From the NCBI GenBank assembly GCA_038244535.1, contig JBBRTJ010000073.1, positions 1 through 18,797 of the forward strand: a stretch of DNA of 18,797 bases, in the 5' to 3' direction. Both the position numbers and the translations under genes were made by a program. Positions 13,154-18,797 of this stretch are shown piece by piece (positions within the stretch are counted from its first letter, which is position 1; every line of letters starts with the position of its first letter). The notes under the pieces were generated by a model. That model saw only the letters and a list, made by a program, of their open reading frames with translations. It searched no databases and had not been told where the DNA came from. This stretch comes from JBBRTJ01 sp038244535 (GTDB taxonomy: Bacteria; Actinomycetota; Acidimicrobiia; Acidimicrobiales; Ilumatobacteraceae).

Positions 13154-15034
13154 ATGACGTTGACGACCAGCGGGTCCTCGGACACGAGCGGCTCTCCCTT
13201 GCCCGCTCAGTCGTTGGCCCGGATGTTCTACGACCGGGTTGCGGCGACCCCACATGGCGAGGCGTTTCGCTTCCCGACCAAGACCGGATGGGCTTCCGTC
13301 ACCTGGGCCGAGACCGAGGAGACCGTCAGGACGATCGCTGCCGGGCTGCTCGCTTTGGGGATCCAGCCCGAGCAGCGAGTCGCCATCGCGTCCGCCACGC
13401 GCATCGAGTGGATCTACGCCGACCTAGCGATCGCGTGCGCCGGCGGGGCCACGACGGCGCTGTATCCAACGACGACGGGCGAGGACGTCGCTTACATCCT
13501 TGCGGACAGCGGCACCCGGATCGTGTTTGCCGAAGATGACGCCCAGATCGCCAAGCTGCGCCATCAGCGCGAAGGCCTGCCCGAGCTCTTCCGAGTGATC
13601 ACGTTCGTCGGCGAAGCCGATGGGGACTGGGTGCTGAGCCTGGCTGACGTGCAGGCCCTGGGCGCCAAGCACCTCATCGACCACCCCGGCGCGGTGGACG
13701 AGGCCGTGGCCGCCATCCAGCCCGAGGACCTAGCCACGCTGATCTACACCTCGGGGACCACAGGACTCCCCAAGGGCGTGGAGCTGCCCCATCGTTGCTG
13801 GACGTACCTCGGTGCCGGGGCGGAGGCCATCGGGATCCTGCGCCTCGACGATCTCCAGTACCTCTGGCTGCCGCTGTCGCACTCGTTCGGCAAGATGCTC
13901 GAGGCCGTGCAGCTGCAGATCGGGTTCCCCACTGCCGTCGACGGCCGGGTGGACAAGATCGTGGAGAACCTCGCAGTGATCCGCCCCACGTTCATGGCTG
14001 GTCCCCCGCGGATCTTCGAGAAGGTCTACGCGACGATCGTGCAGACCATGCAGGAAGAGGGTGGGATCAAGCTCAGGCTGTTCAACTGGGCGTTCGGGGT
14101 AGGTGGCCGGGTGTCGCGCGCCCGCCTCGCAGGCAGCCCTACCGGCGCGCTGCTCCGCGCCGAGCACGCGCTAGCGGATCGGCTGGTGCTGTCGAAGATC
14201 CGAGCCCGTCTCGGCGGACGGATCCGCTTCATGGTCTCGGGAAGCGCAGCGATCTCGGGAGACATCGCGGCCTGGTTCTACGCCGCTGGGCTCGTGCTCA
14301 TCGAGGGGTACGCGTTGACCGAGACCGGTGGCGGGGCCTGCATCGGAGACCCAGAGCATCCGATCCTCGGGGTCGTCGGCCCGCCGCTCGTCGGCTCCGA
14401 GATCAAGATCGCCGACGACGGGGAGATCTTGATCCGTGGCCCGTTGGTGATGCGTGGCTACCACAACCTGCCCGAGGCCACGGCCGAGGTGCTGATGGCC
14501 GACGGCTGGTTCGCCACCGGTGACGTCGGCGAGCTCGACGCCGCAGGCCGGCTGCGGGTCACTGACCGCAAGAAGGACCTGATCAAGACGTCCGGCGGCA
14601 AGTACATCGCGCCACAGGCGATCGAGGTTCTGTTCAAGTCGGTCTGCCCGCTAGCCAGCCAGATGCTCGTGCACGCCGAACGACGCAAGTACGCCACGGC
14701 CCTGATCGCCCTCGATGCCGAAGCCCTGATCCGCTGGGGGCGAGCGCAGCTCTTGGCGGTGGGCGACTTCGCCGTGCTCGCTGCGAGCCCCGCCGTTCAC
14801 GACTACGTGCGGGGCTGCGTCTCGGAGCTCAACAGCCGCCTGAACCGTTGGGAGACGATCAAGGACTTCCGCATCCTCGATCACGACTTGTCCGTCGAAG
14901 GTGACGAGCTCACGCCCAGCATGAAGCTCAAGCGCAGGGCCGTCGAGGCGCGCTACGTGTCGCTGCTCGACTCGATGTACGAAGGTCCCGAGCGAAGCAG
15001 CACTGCTCAGACCGCGCGGGGCGGGGGGACCTGA
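13154..15034 (+). CDS. AMP-dependent long-chain fatty acid-CoA ligase (acyl-CoA synthetase)
   Basis: ANL-superfamily adenylating enzyme that activates a carboxylate as acyl-AMP and transfers it to CoA. 626 aa, typical of FadD15-like long-chain ligases. Motifs: P-loop LIYTSGTTGLPKGVEL (196-211), LPLSHSFGKML (239-249), VSGSAAIS (361-368), EGYALTETGG (384-393), GDVGELD (456-462) and the hinge/A8 segment DRKKDLIKTSGGKYIAPQAIE (471-491). A lysine in the C-terminal LTPSMKLKRR is the likely catalytic lysine. The start at 13154 has GGAGGG four bases upstream; the in-frame ATG at 13097 would translate that ribosome site and has none of its own. It is in the same direction as the sulfur operon but separated by 130 bp and the palindrome, so it is probably an independent unit. 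Confidence 0.92.
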   Translation: MTLTTSGSSDTSGSPLPAQSLARMFYDRVAATPHGEAFRFPTKTGWASVTWAETEETVRTIAAGLLALGIQPEQRVAIASATRIEWIYADLAIACAGGATTALYPTTTGEDVAYILADSGTRIVFAEDDAQIAKLRHQREGLPELFRVITFVGEADGDWVLSLADVQALGAKHLIDHPGAVDEAVAAIQPEDLATLIYTSGTTGLPKGVELPHRCWTYLGAGAEAIGILRLDDLQYLWLPLSHSFGKMLEAVQLQIGFPTAVDGRVDKIVENLAVIRPTFMAGPPRIFEKVYATIVQTMQEEGGIKLRLFNWAFGVGGRVSRARLAGSPTGALLRAEHALADRLVLSKIRARLGGRIRFMVSGSAAISGDIAAWFYAAGLVLIEGYALTETGGGACIGDPEHPILGVVGPPLVGSEIKIADDGEILIRGPLVMRGYHNLPEATAEVLMADGWFATGDVGELDAAGRLRVTDRKKDLIKTSGGKYIAPQAIEVLFKSVCPLASQMLVHAERRKYATALIALDAEALIRWGRAQLLAVGDFAVLAASPAVHDYVRGCVSELNSRLNRWETIKDFRILDHDLSVEGDELTPSMKLKRRAVEARYVSLLDSMYEGPERSSTAQTARGGGT

Positions 15035-15153
15035 ACCCCCGGCCTTGTCCACCCAGAGCGAGCGGCGGCCGCCCGAGTGTCACGGCTGGCGTCACAGGTC
15101 ACCTGACGGACCGGCCCCGTCGAGGGCATCGCCCACTGCGGGTGATCGGAGCG

Positions 15154-15387
15154 TCAGGCTGCCGGCTCGATCGCCTCGGCGTCGATGAGGTGGCGTCGGG
15201 TGTGGGCGTACCCGCCGTCGAAGCTCACCAACCGGCGCAGGAACGACGTCGGTCGGTCGGGCGCGGCGCACTCGAGCGACAGCCCGGAGTCCCTGACGAC
15301 CGGATGGGTGGGACTACCGCAGGCGGTGCATCGCGGTTCGCTGTGCAGAGCCTGTTCGACGAGCTCGACCACGTTCTGGTGGTTCAT
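15154..15387 (-). CDS. Small zinc-ribbon-like protein of unknown function
   Basis: 77 aa. It has CTACG (Cys20-x2-Cys23) and a later Cys40 in LSLECA. Nearby His28, His62 or His66 could complete a metal site, so it resembles a one-knuckle zinc ribbon with an incomplete second half. It is predicted to be soluble and has no signal peptide. The strongest evidence for a real gene is a textbook ribosome site, AAAGGAG (15402-15396), eight bases before the ATG at 15387. It is convergent with the acyl-CoA ligase (119 bp between stops) and its start region abuts the TetR remnant on the other strand. I do not recognise a named family, and its function is unknown. Confidence 0.6.
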   Translation of the reverse strand: MNHQNVVELVEQALHSEPRCTACGSPTHPVVRDSGLSLECAAPDRPTSFLRRLVSFDGGYAHTRRHLIDAEAIEPAA

Positions 15388-15402
15388 GGCATCCGCTCCT
15401 TT

Positions 15403-15759
15403 CGAGGACCGCTGCTGGCGGCTGTGAGCAACGCCATCAGTGCGCTCACCGAGACGGCGTTCGGGCCGGTCATCCGGGCGTTGCTGTCACAGATCGCCAC
15501 CAACCCCTCGCTCGGTGACCCGTTCCGGGCGACGGTGGTGGGGGCCCGACGAGGGGAGGTAGCCCGGGTGATTGCCCGGGGCATTGAGCGCGGCGACCTG
15601 CGCGGCGACGCCGACGCGGCCATCGCCACCGAGCTGCTCGTGGGCCCCGTCTACTTCCGGCTCATGTTCGGTGGCGAGCTCTCAGCCGGGCTGGCCGAGC
15701 AGGTGGTCGACGCGTTCCTCCAGGGATACGCAGCCCGCCCGGCGATCAGTGGGACGTAG
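15403..15759 (+). pseudogene. TetR/AcrR-type regulator remnant (ligand-binding domain only)
   Basis: About 118 residues match the C-terminal half of TetR_C_11/16-type regulators: LTETAFGPVIRALLSQIATNPSLGDPFR, RRGEVARVIARGIERGDLRGDAD, ATELLVGPVYFRLMFGGE and the closing VVDAFLQGYAARP. The N-terminal DNA-binding helix-turn-helix is missing. The frame is open further left to 15142, but there it is antisense to the zinc-ribbon-like gene and does not resemble a HTH in any frame. A GTG at 15424 is the only nearby internal start and it lacks a ribosome site. The gene looks cut by the rearrangement that brought the small minus-strand gene. It ends in TAG at 15757-15759. Confidence 0.6.
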
Positions 15760-15787
15760 GGACGTAGGGGCGTGGTGGGCGACAGGC

Positions 15788-17296
15788 TCAGAGGTCGGCA
15801 GTCGCCGGGAGGCGACCCGAGGTGATGGCGTCGACGAGGGCGCAATGATCCTGCTCGTTCTGGCCCGCGTAGGCGATGGCGAACTGGCCGACGGCCCGGG
15901 CGAACGCTTCGCCATCACCGAGGTAGCCGTGGATGGCGGCGGCATCGCCGGAGCGGGCGTGGGCCCGGGCCAACGCCACGCCACACAGTTGTCCATAGAT
16001 CAGAAAGACGCTCGTGGGCTGCGTGGCCACGTTCGGCGAGAACTTCATGTCGTGGAGCTGGCGCCAGTAGTAGTCGATGCCGGCGGCCTCGTCGCGGGTC
16101 CATCCGAGGAACAGATCGCTGGCGGCCTGCATGAGGCGCTGCCCCTCGACCACTCGCTGACCGTGGTTTGCATAGACCGAGGCCCCGCAGTGCGCTTCGA
16201 GCACCGATGCCCCGGCTTCCTTGAACTGCAGCAGGAGTGGATCATCCCCCTTCCCGCCGTCGAGGAGCGCGATCCAGCAGCGCGTGCCCACGCTTCCGAC
16301 CCCGACCACCTTGCGCGCCGCGTCGGTGAGCTGGAAGCGGTCGAGGAGGTGTCCGACCTCGTCGGGGAGGGTGGCCCGGTATCCGTCGAAGAGCGGCCTC
16401 AACTCGTCGAGGTGATCGACGCCGGGGACGTGGCCGACCAGTGGGAGCTGATCGATGATGCGGCGCTTGCCGTCCACGAGCTCGGTGAGCTTGCCGACTG
16501 CCTGCAGGTTGCCGTAGGCATGGGCGCGGGAGATGGCGGCGTCGGCCCGGGATACCAGCTTCCTGTCGCCGATCGACTCCGCGAGGGCCTGCACCGCGGT
16601 CGTGTCGATGCTGAAGTACCACGACTCCATCGTGGGCATCCTGGCGAACGCCTTCATCTGGTCCGCGTAGGCAAGCACGGCCCGCTGCGCAGAGGCTCTG
16701 GTCACCTTGTCGCCCAGGTCCTTCGACCGAGCGGCCACGGCCAGGCTCGCCGCCAAGCGTTTGAGGTCCCACTCCCAGGGGCCGGGCAGCGTTTCGTCGA
16801 AGTCATTGACATCGAAGATCAGCCGTCGTTCCGGCGTGCCGAAGCCGCCGAAGTTCACGAGGTGGCCATCCCCGCACAACTGGACCGCCACGCCCGTGCT
16901 CGGCGTGACGGCCAGGTCGGCGGCCATCACGGCGGCGGCGCCTCGGTAGAAGCCGAACGGCGACTCCCGCATGCGCCCGTAGCGGATGGGTAGCAGCTCG
17001 GCCACCCGGTCCTTGCCCTGCTCGACCAGCAGCGCGATCGGATCGGGTCGATCGTCCGGCGGGGTCCACTCAGCGTGGCTGTCGAAGGGGACCCGAGCAC
17101 GAAGCGCCCGGCCCGCCTCGATCCGATCGGCACGATCCACGGCCCCCGTCGGACCACCCAAGAACGCGGACTCAGCAGCGGCATCGACGACACGGTCGAG
17201 GGCGGCGACGTCCTTTGACCGCAAGCGATCCTTGCCCTTGCGCCCCGAAGCAGCGTGCGCTTTGCCCGCCTTGTTCGGGTTGGCTCCCTTGGCCAT
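15788..17296 (-). CDS. DUF2252 domain-containing protein
   Basis: 502 aa protein of the uncharacterised DUF2252 family (PF10009), common in actinobacteria. The N-terminal ~28 residues are rich in Lys/Arg/Gly and look disordered. Motifs: RYGRMRESPFGFYRGAA (105-121), CGDGHLVNFGGFG (141-153), FDVNDFDET (161-169) and WDLKRLAASL (176-185), then VGVGSVGTRCW and LLLQFKEAGASVL. The GDGHxxNFG and DFDE pattern resembles the catalytic loop and metal-binding aspartate of aminoglycoside-phosphotransferase-like kinases; phosphotransfer is an inference, not established for the family. GAGAGGA lies about ten bases before the ATG. TAGCAT (minus strand, 17329-17324) is a possible -10 for a short leader. It converges with the TetR remnant, 28 bp apart. 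Confidence 0.88.
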   Translation of the reverse strand: MAKGANPNKAGKAHAASGRKGKDRLRSKDVAALDRVVDAAAESAFLGGPTGAVDRADRIEAGRALRARVPFDSHAEWTPPDDRPDPIALLVEQGKDRVAELLPIRYGRMRESPFGFYRGAAAVMAADLAVTPSTGVAVQLCGDGHLVNFGGFGTPERRLIFDVNDFDETLPGPWEWDLKRLAASLAVAARSKDLGDKVTRASAQRAVLAYADQMKAFARMPTMESWYFSIDTTAVQALAESIGDRKLVSRADAAISRAHAYGNLQAVGKLTELVDGKRRIIDQLPLVGHVPGVDHLDELRPLFDGYRATLPDEVGHLLDRFQLTDAARKVVGVGSVGTRCWIALLDGGKGDDPLLLQFKEAGASVLEAHCGASVYANHGQRVVEGQRLMQAASDLFLGWTRDEAAGIDYYWRQLHDMKFSPNVATQPTSVFLIYGQLCGVALARAHARSGDAAAIHGYLGDGEAFARAVGQFAIAYAGQNEQDHCALVDAITSGRLPATADL

Positions 17297-17617
17297 CGGG
17301 TCGGTCCTCTCGCGGTCTGATGGATGCTACGCACAGCGAGTCATGCGGGCACTTGGACCGCCGACCTCTGGCACGCCACGGCCACTGTGCAACGACGCCG
17401 GGCTGGCGTGGCGATCTCGACGAACACGGTCGGGGCCGAAGTGGTCGATGGTGGCGTCATCGTCGGTACGTTCGGGTTCGATGGACGCTCGGGATGTCGG
17501 AGCAGTCAGGTCCGGATCGGCATCGGCGGGCACGATGTCGAGAAGTAGGCGGCGGCTACGACGTTCATGTACCTCGGGCGGTACGACCCGATGCCGAGCC
17601 CACGACAGGAGCAAGCC
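17297..17617. other. Divergent intergenic region between DUF2252 and the DGPF/sigma pair
   Basis: 321 bp without a convincing gene; a 74-codon open frame on the plus strand (17324-17548) has no family resemblance or ribosome site. It holds the likely DUF2252 promoter on the left and the ECF-type promoter candidate on the right. Confidence 0.5.
17536..17562 (+). promoter_or_regulatory. Candidate ECF42-type promoter for the DGPF/sigma operon
   Basis: TGTCGA (17536-17541), a 17-bp spacer, then CGAC (17559-17562). This matches the ECF42 promoter consensus as I recall it from Streptomyces work (TGTCGA at -35, CGA/TC at -10), with typical ECF spacing. Transcription would begin around 17568, giving a leader of about 50 nt before the GTG at 17618. 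Because the downstream pair encodes an ECF42-like sigma factor and its DGPF partner, autoregulation is expected. Confidence 0.55.
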
Positions 17618-18010
17618 GTGAAGTACGTGATCCTCATCCACGCCAACCCCGACCCGTGGGGGCATCCGACCGGCCACTTCACTGCCGAAGGGCGGCAGCT
17701 CGATGGCACGCAGCGGGCCGAGATGGACCGCGCGTTCGATGAGCTGATGTCCGCCATGTCGGCGTCCGGTGAGCTCGTGGTGTGCGAGGCCCTCGCCGAT
17801 CCGGCGTCGTCGACGATCTACCGGTGGCAAGGTGCCGGCCACGTCGCGACGGACGGACCGTATGCCGAGACCAAGGAGCAGTTGGCTGGCTTCTTCCTGA
17901 TCGACGTGAACTCTCGCGAGCGCGCCGAGGAGATCGCGGCGATCTTTGCCCACCCGGGCGACGTCATCGAGCTGCGCCCGGCCATGTGGGCCGGCGGCCC
18001 CGACGCGTGA
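17618..18010 (+). CDS. DGPF-domain (YCII-related) protein
   Basis: 130 aa member of the YCII/DGPF family (PF03795), small ferredoxin-fold dimeric proteins of unclear activity that are regularly encoded next to ECF42 sigma factors. It starts KYVILIHANPDPWG, then TAEGRQLDGTQRAEMDRAFDELM. The name-giving motif appears as TDGPYAETKEQLAGFFLID, with Tyr in place of Phe, and it closes with a helix (SRERAEEIAAIFA) and IELRPAM. GTG at 17618 is chosen because AGGAG lies six bases upstream and family members begin MKYxLLI; the in-frame ATG at 17567 would add 17 unrelated residues. Its stop overlaps the sigma factor start (GTGA). Confidence 0.88.
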   Translation: MKYVILIHANPDPWGHPTGHFTAEGRQLDGTQRAEMDRAFDELMSAMSASGELVVCEALADPASSTIYRWQGAGHVATDGPYAETKEQLAGFFLIDVNSRERAEEIAAIFAHPGDVIELRPAMWAGGPDA

Positions 18011-18797
18011 GGGAACCCGCCCTCGACGAGGTCTGGCGCGAGTGCACGCCACGGGTGCTCGGCGCGCTCGTGCGGCGGTACGGCCACTTCGACGCGGCGG
18101 AGGACGCGGTGCAGGAAGCGCTGCTCGCGGCGGCCCAGCAGTGGCCGCTGGAGGGGACGCCGCACGACCCGAAGGCCTGGCTGATCCGGGTCGGGTCGCG
18201 CCGGCTGGTCGATCGGCTCCGGGCCGACGACGCCCGGGCGCGTCGAGAAGCGCGGGTCGTGCGCGAGGTGCCGAGCCCCGACCGACCGGCGTCGTTGAAC
18301 GGAGCGCCCATCGAGGGCGACGACACCTTGGCGGTGATGTTGCTCTGCTGCCATCCGTCGTTGTCGCCTTCGTCGCAGGTGGCCCTGACGTTGCGCGCAG
18401 TCGGCGGCCTGACGACCGCGCAGATCGCCCGCTCGTTCCTCGTGCCTGAAGCAACGATGGCGCAGCGAATCTCGCGGGCCAAGGCCCGGCTCGAGCACGA
18501 GGGCGAACCGTTCGCTGCTCCCCGGGTGGCAGAGATGCCGGCGCGAGTGGCGGCGGTCGCCCACGTGCTGTACCTCGTGTTCACCGAGGGCCATACCGCG
18601 ACGACGGGCAGCGTTCTCACCGCGCCGTCACTCGGTGCCGAGGCGATCCGCCTGGCTCGGGAGCTGCACCGGGTGCTAACCCGACCACGGCGAGGTAGCC
18701 GGGCTCCTCGCCCTGATGCTCCTCACCGACGCACGACGACCGGCTCGCACCAGCGCCGACGGATCCTTCGTCCCGCTCGCCGATCAGGACCGCACGC
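18007..18797 (+). CDS. ECF42-like RNA polymerase sigma factor, frameshifted near 18680 and cut by the window end
   Basis: Extracytoplasmic-function sigma factor of the COG4941/ECF42 type, which carries a long C-terminal extension instead of an anti-sigma partner. Sigma-2 is at about residues 8-75 (FDAAEDAVQEALLAAAQQWP, DPKAWLIRVGSRRLVDRLR). Sigma-4 is at about 125-165 (LTLRAVGGLTTAQIARSFLVPEATMAQRISRAKARL). The extension begins MPARVAAVAHVLYLVFTEGHTA. GTG at 18007 overlaps the DGPF stop. After LARELHRVLT (about 18680) the frame becomes unlike the family, while the +1 frame from 18683 reads DHGEVAGLLALMLLTDARR and SADGSFVPLADQDRT, the normal continuation. One extra C in AACCCGACC explains it. 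Sigma-2 and sigma-4 are intact upstream of the break. Either a real mutation or a sequence error is possible. Confidence 0.82.
   Translation, partial: MREPALDEVWRECTPRVLGALVRRYGHFDAAEDAVQEALLAAAQQWPLEGTPHDPKAWLIRVGSRRLVDRLRADDARARREARVVREVPSPDRPASLNGAPIEGDDTLAVMLLCCHPSLSPSSQVALTLRAVGGLTTAQIARSFLVPEATMAQRISRAKARLEHEGEPFAAPRVAEMPARVAAVAHVLYLVFTEGHTATTGSVLTAPSLGAEAIRLARELHRVLTRPRRGSRAPRPDAPHRRTTTGSHQRRRILRPARRSGPH

Noticed and set aside
15090..15108. Possible terminator hairpin CGTCA...TGACG containing CAGGT-C-ACCTG after the acyl-CoA ligase
   Set aside because: The stems are only 5 bp and mutually exclusive, with no T-run; too weak to annotate.
15750..15774. Short GGGACGTA tandem after the TetR remnant
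   Set aside because: Only two full copies plus a degenerate third; too short to support a function beyond local slippage.
15572..16993. 473-codon plus-strand frame antisense to the DUF2252 gene
   Set aside because: It is a shadow of the DUF2252 coding strand; the minus-strand protein matches the family over its full length.
17327..18454. 375-codon minus-strand frame antisense to the DGPF and sigma genes
   Set aside because: The opposite strand holds two overlapping genes with clear family motifs; this frame is Arg/Pro/Ala-rich shadow sequence.

Overview
The window comes from a high-GC bacterium, most likely an actinobacterium and possibly of the Acidimicrobiia. This is inferred from third-position GC bias, frequent GTG/TTG starts, TANNNT -10 boxes close to start codons, and the gene set (PutA without a DNA-binding domain, DUF2252, an ECF sigma/DGPF pair). 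Most of it looks like ordinary chromosome with compact metabolic genes. Several loci show decay or rearrangement.

Layout, left to right. (1) The 3' part of a dinB-type DNA polymerase IV gene (+) meets a bifunctional proline dehydrogenase/P5C dehydrogenase putA (-) tail to tail. putA is divergent from a solitary Rieske non-haem iron oxygenase (+). The 337-bp gap between them holds a perfect 8-bp inverted repeat that looks like an operator. (2) At 6.35-7.47 kb a nucleotidyltransferase/HEPN (MNT/HEPN) toxin-antitoxin-like pair is broken by a frameshift in each gene. It is bounded on one side by a tRNA-Gly(TCC) gene and on the other by an 18/20 direct copy of the tRNA 3' end, so it looks like a decayed tRNA-integrated element. 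(3) Next come a SAM methyltransferase and a translationally coupled MOSC protein (-), then four 81-bp tandem repeats rich in G-quadruplex motifs, then a C-terminally truncated GAP/LysE-like membrane protein gene. (4) A CorA-type metal channel (-) is divergent from a three-gene overlapping sulfur operon: sulfide:quinone oxidoreductase, a TusE/DsrC-like carrier, and a DsrE2-like protein. The operon ends in a 30-bp perfect palindrome that overlaps the last stop codon. (5) Then come a long-chain acyl-CoA ligase (+), a small zinc-ribbon-like protein (-) with a strong ribosome site, a TetR C-terminal remnant, and a DUF2252 protein (-). (6) The right end carries a DGPF/YCII protein overlapping an ECF42-like sigma factor gene that is frameshifted and cut by the window edge. 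A TGTCGA-N17-CGAC promoter candidate lies upstream of the pair.

How they work together. The sqr-tusE/dsrC-dsrE2 genes overlap by ATGA at both junctions and should be made in step: SQR oxidises sulfide and feeds quinone, and the two small proteins would accept or relay the sulfane sulfur. The DsrE2 protein has no cysteine at all and the DsrC protein lacks its second cysteine, so the usual thiol relay cannot run in its standard form. This is the most interesting biochemical signal here. The ECF sigma/DGPF pair is a known regulatory arrangement. The remaining genes are independent transcription units.
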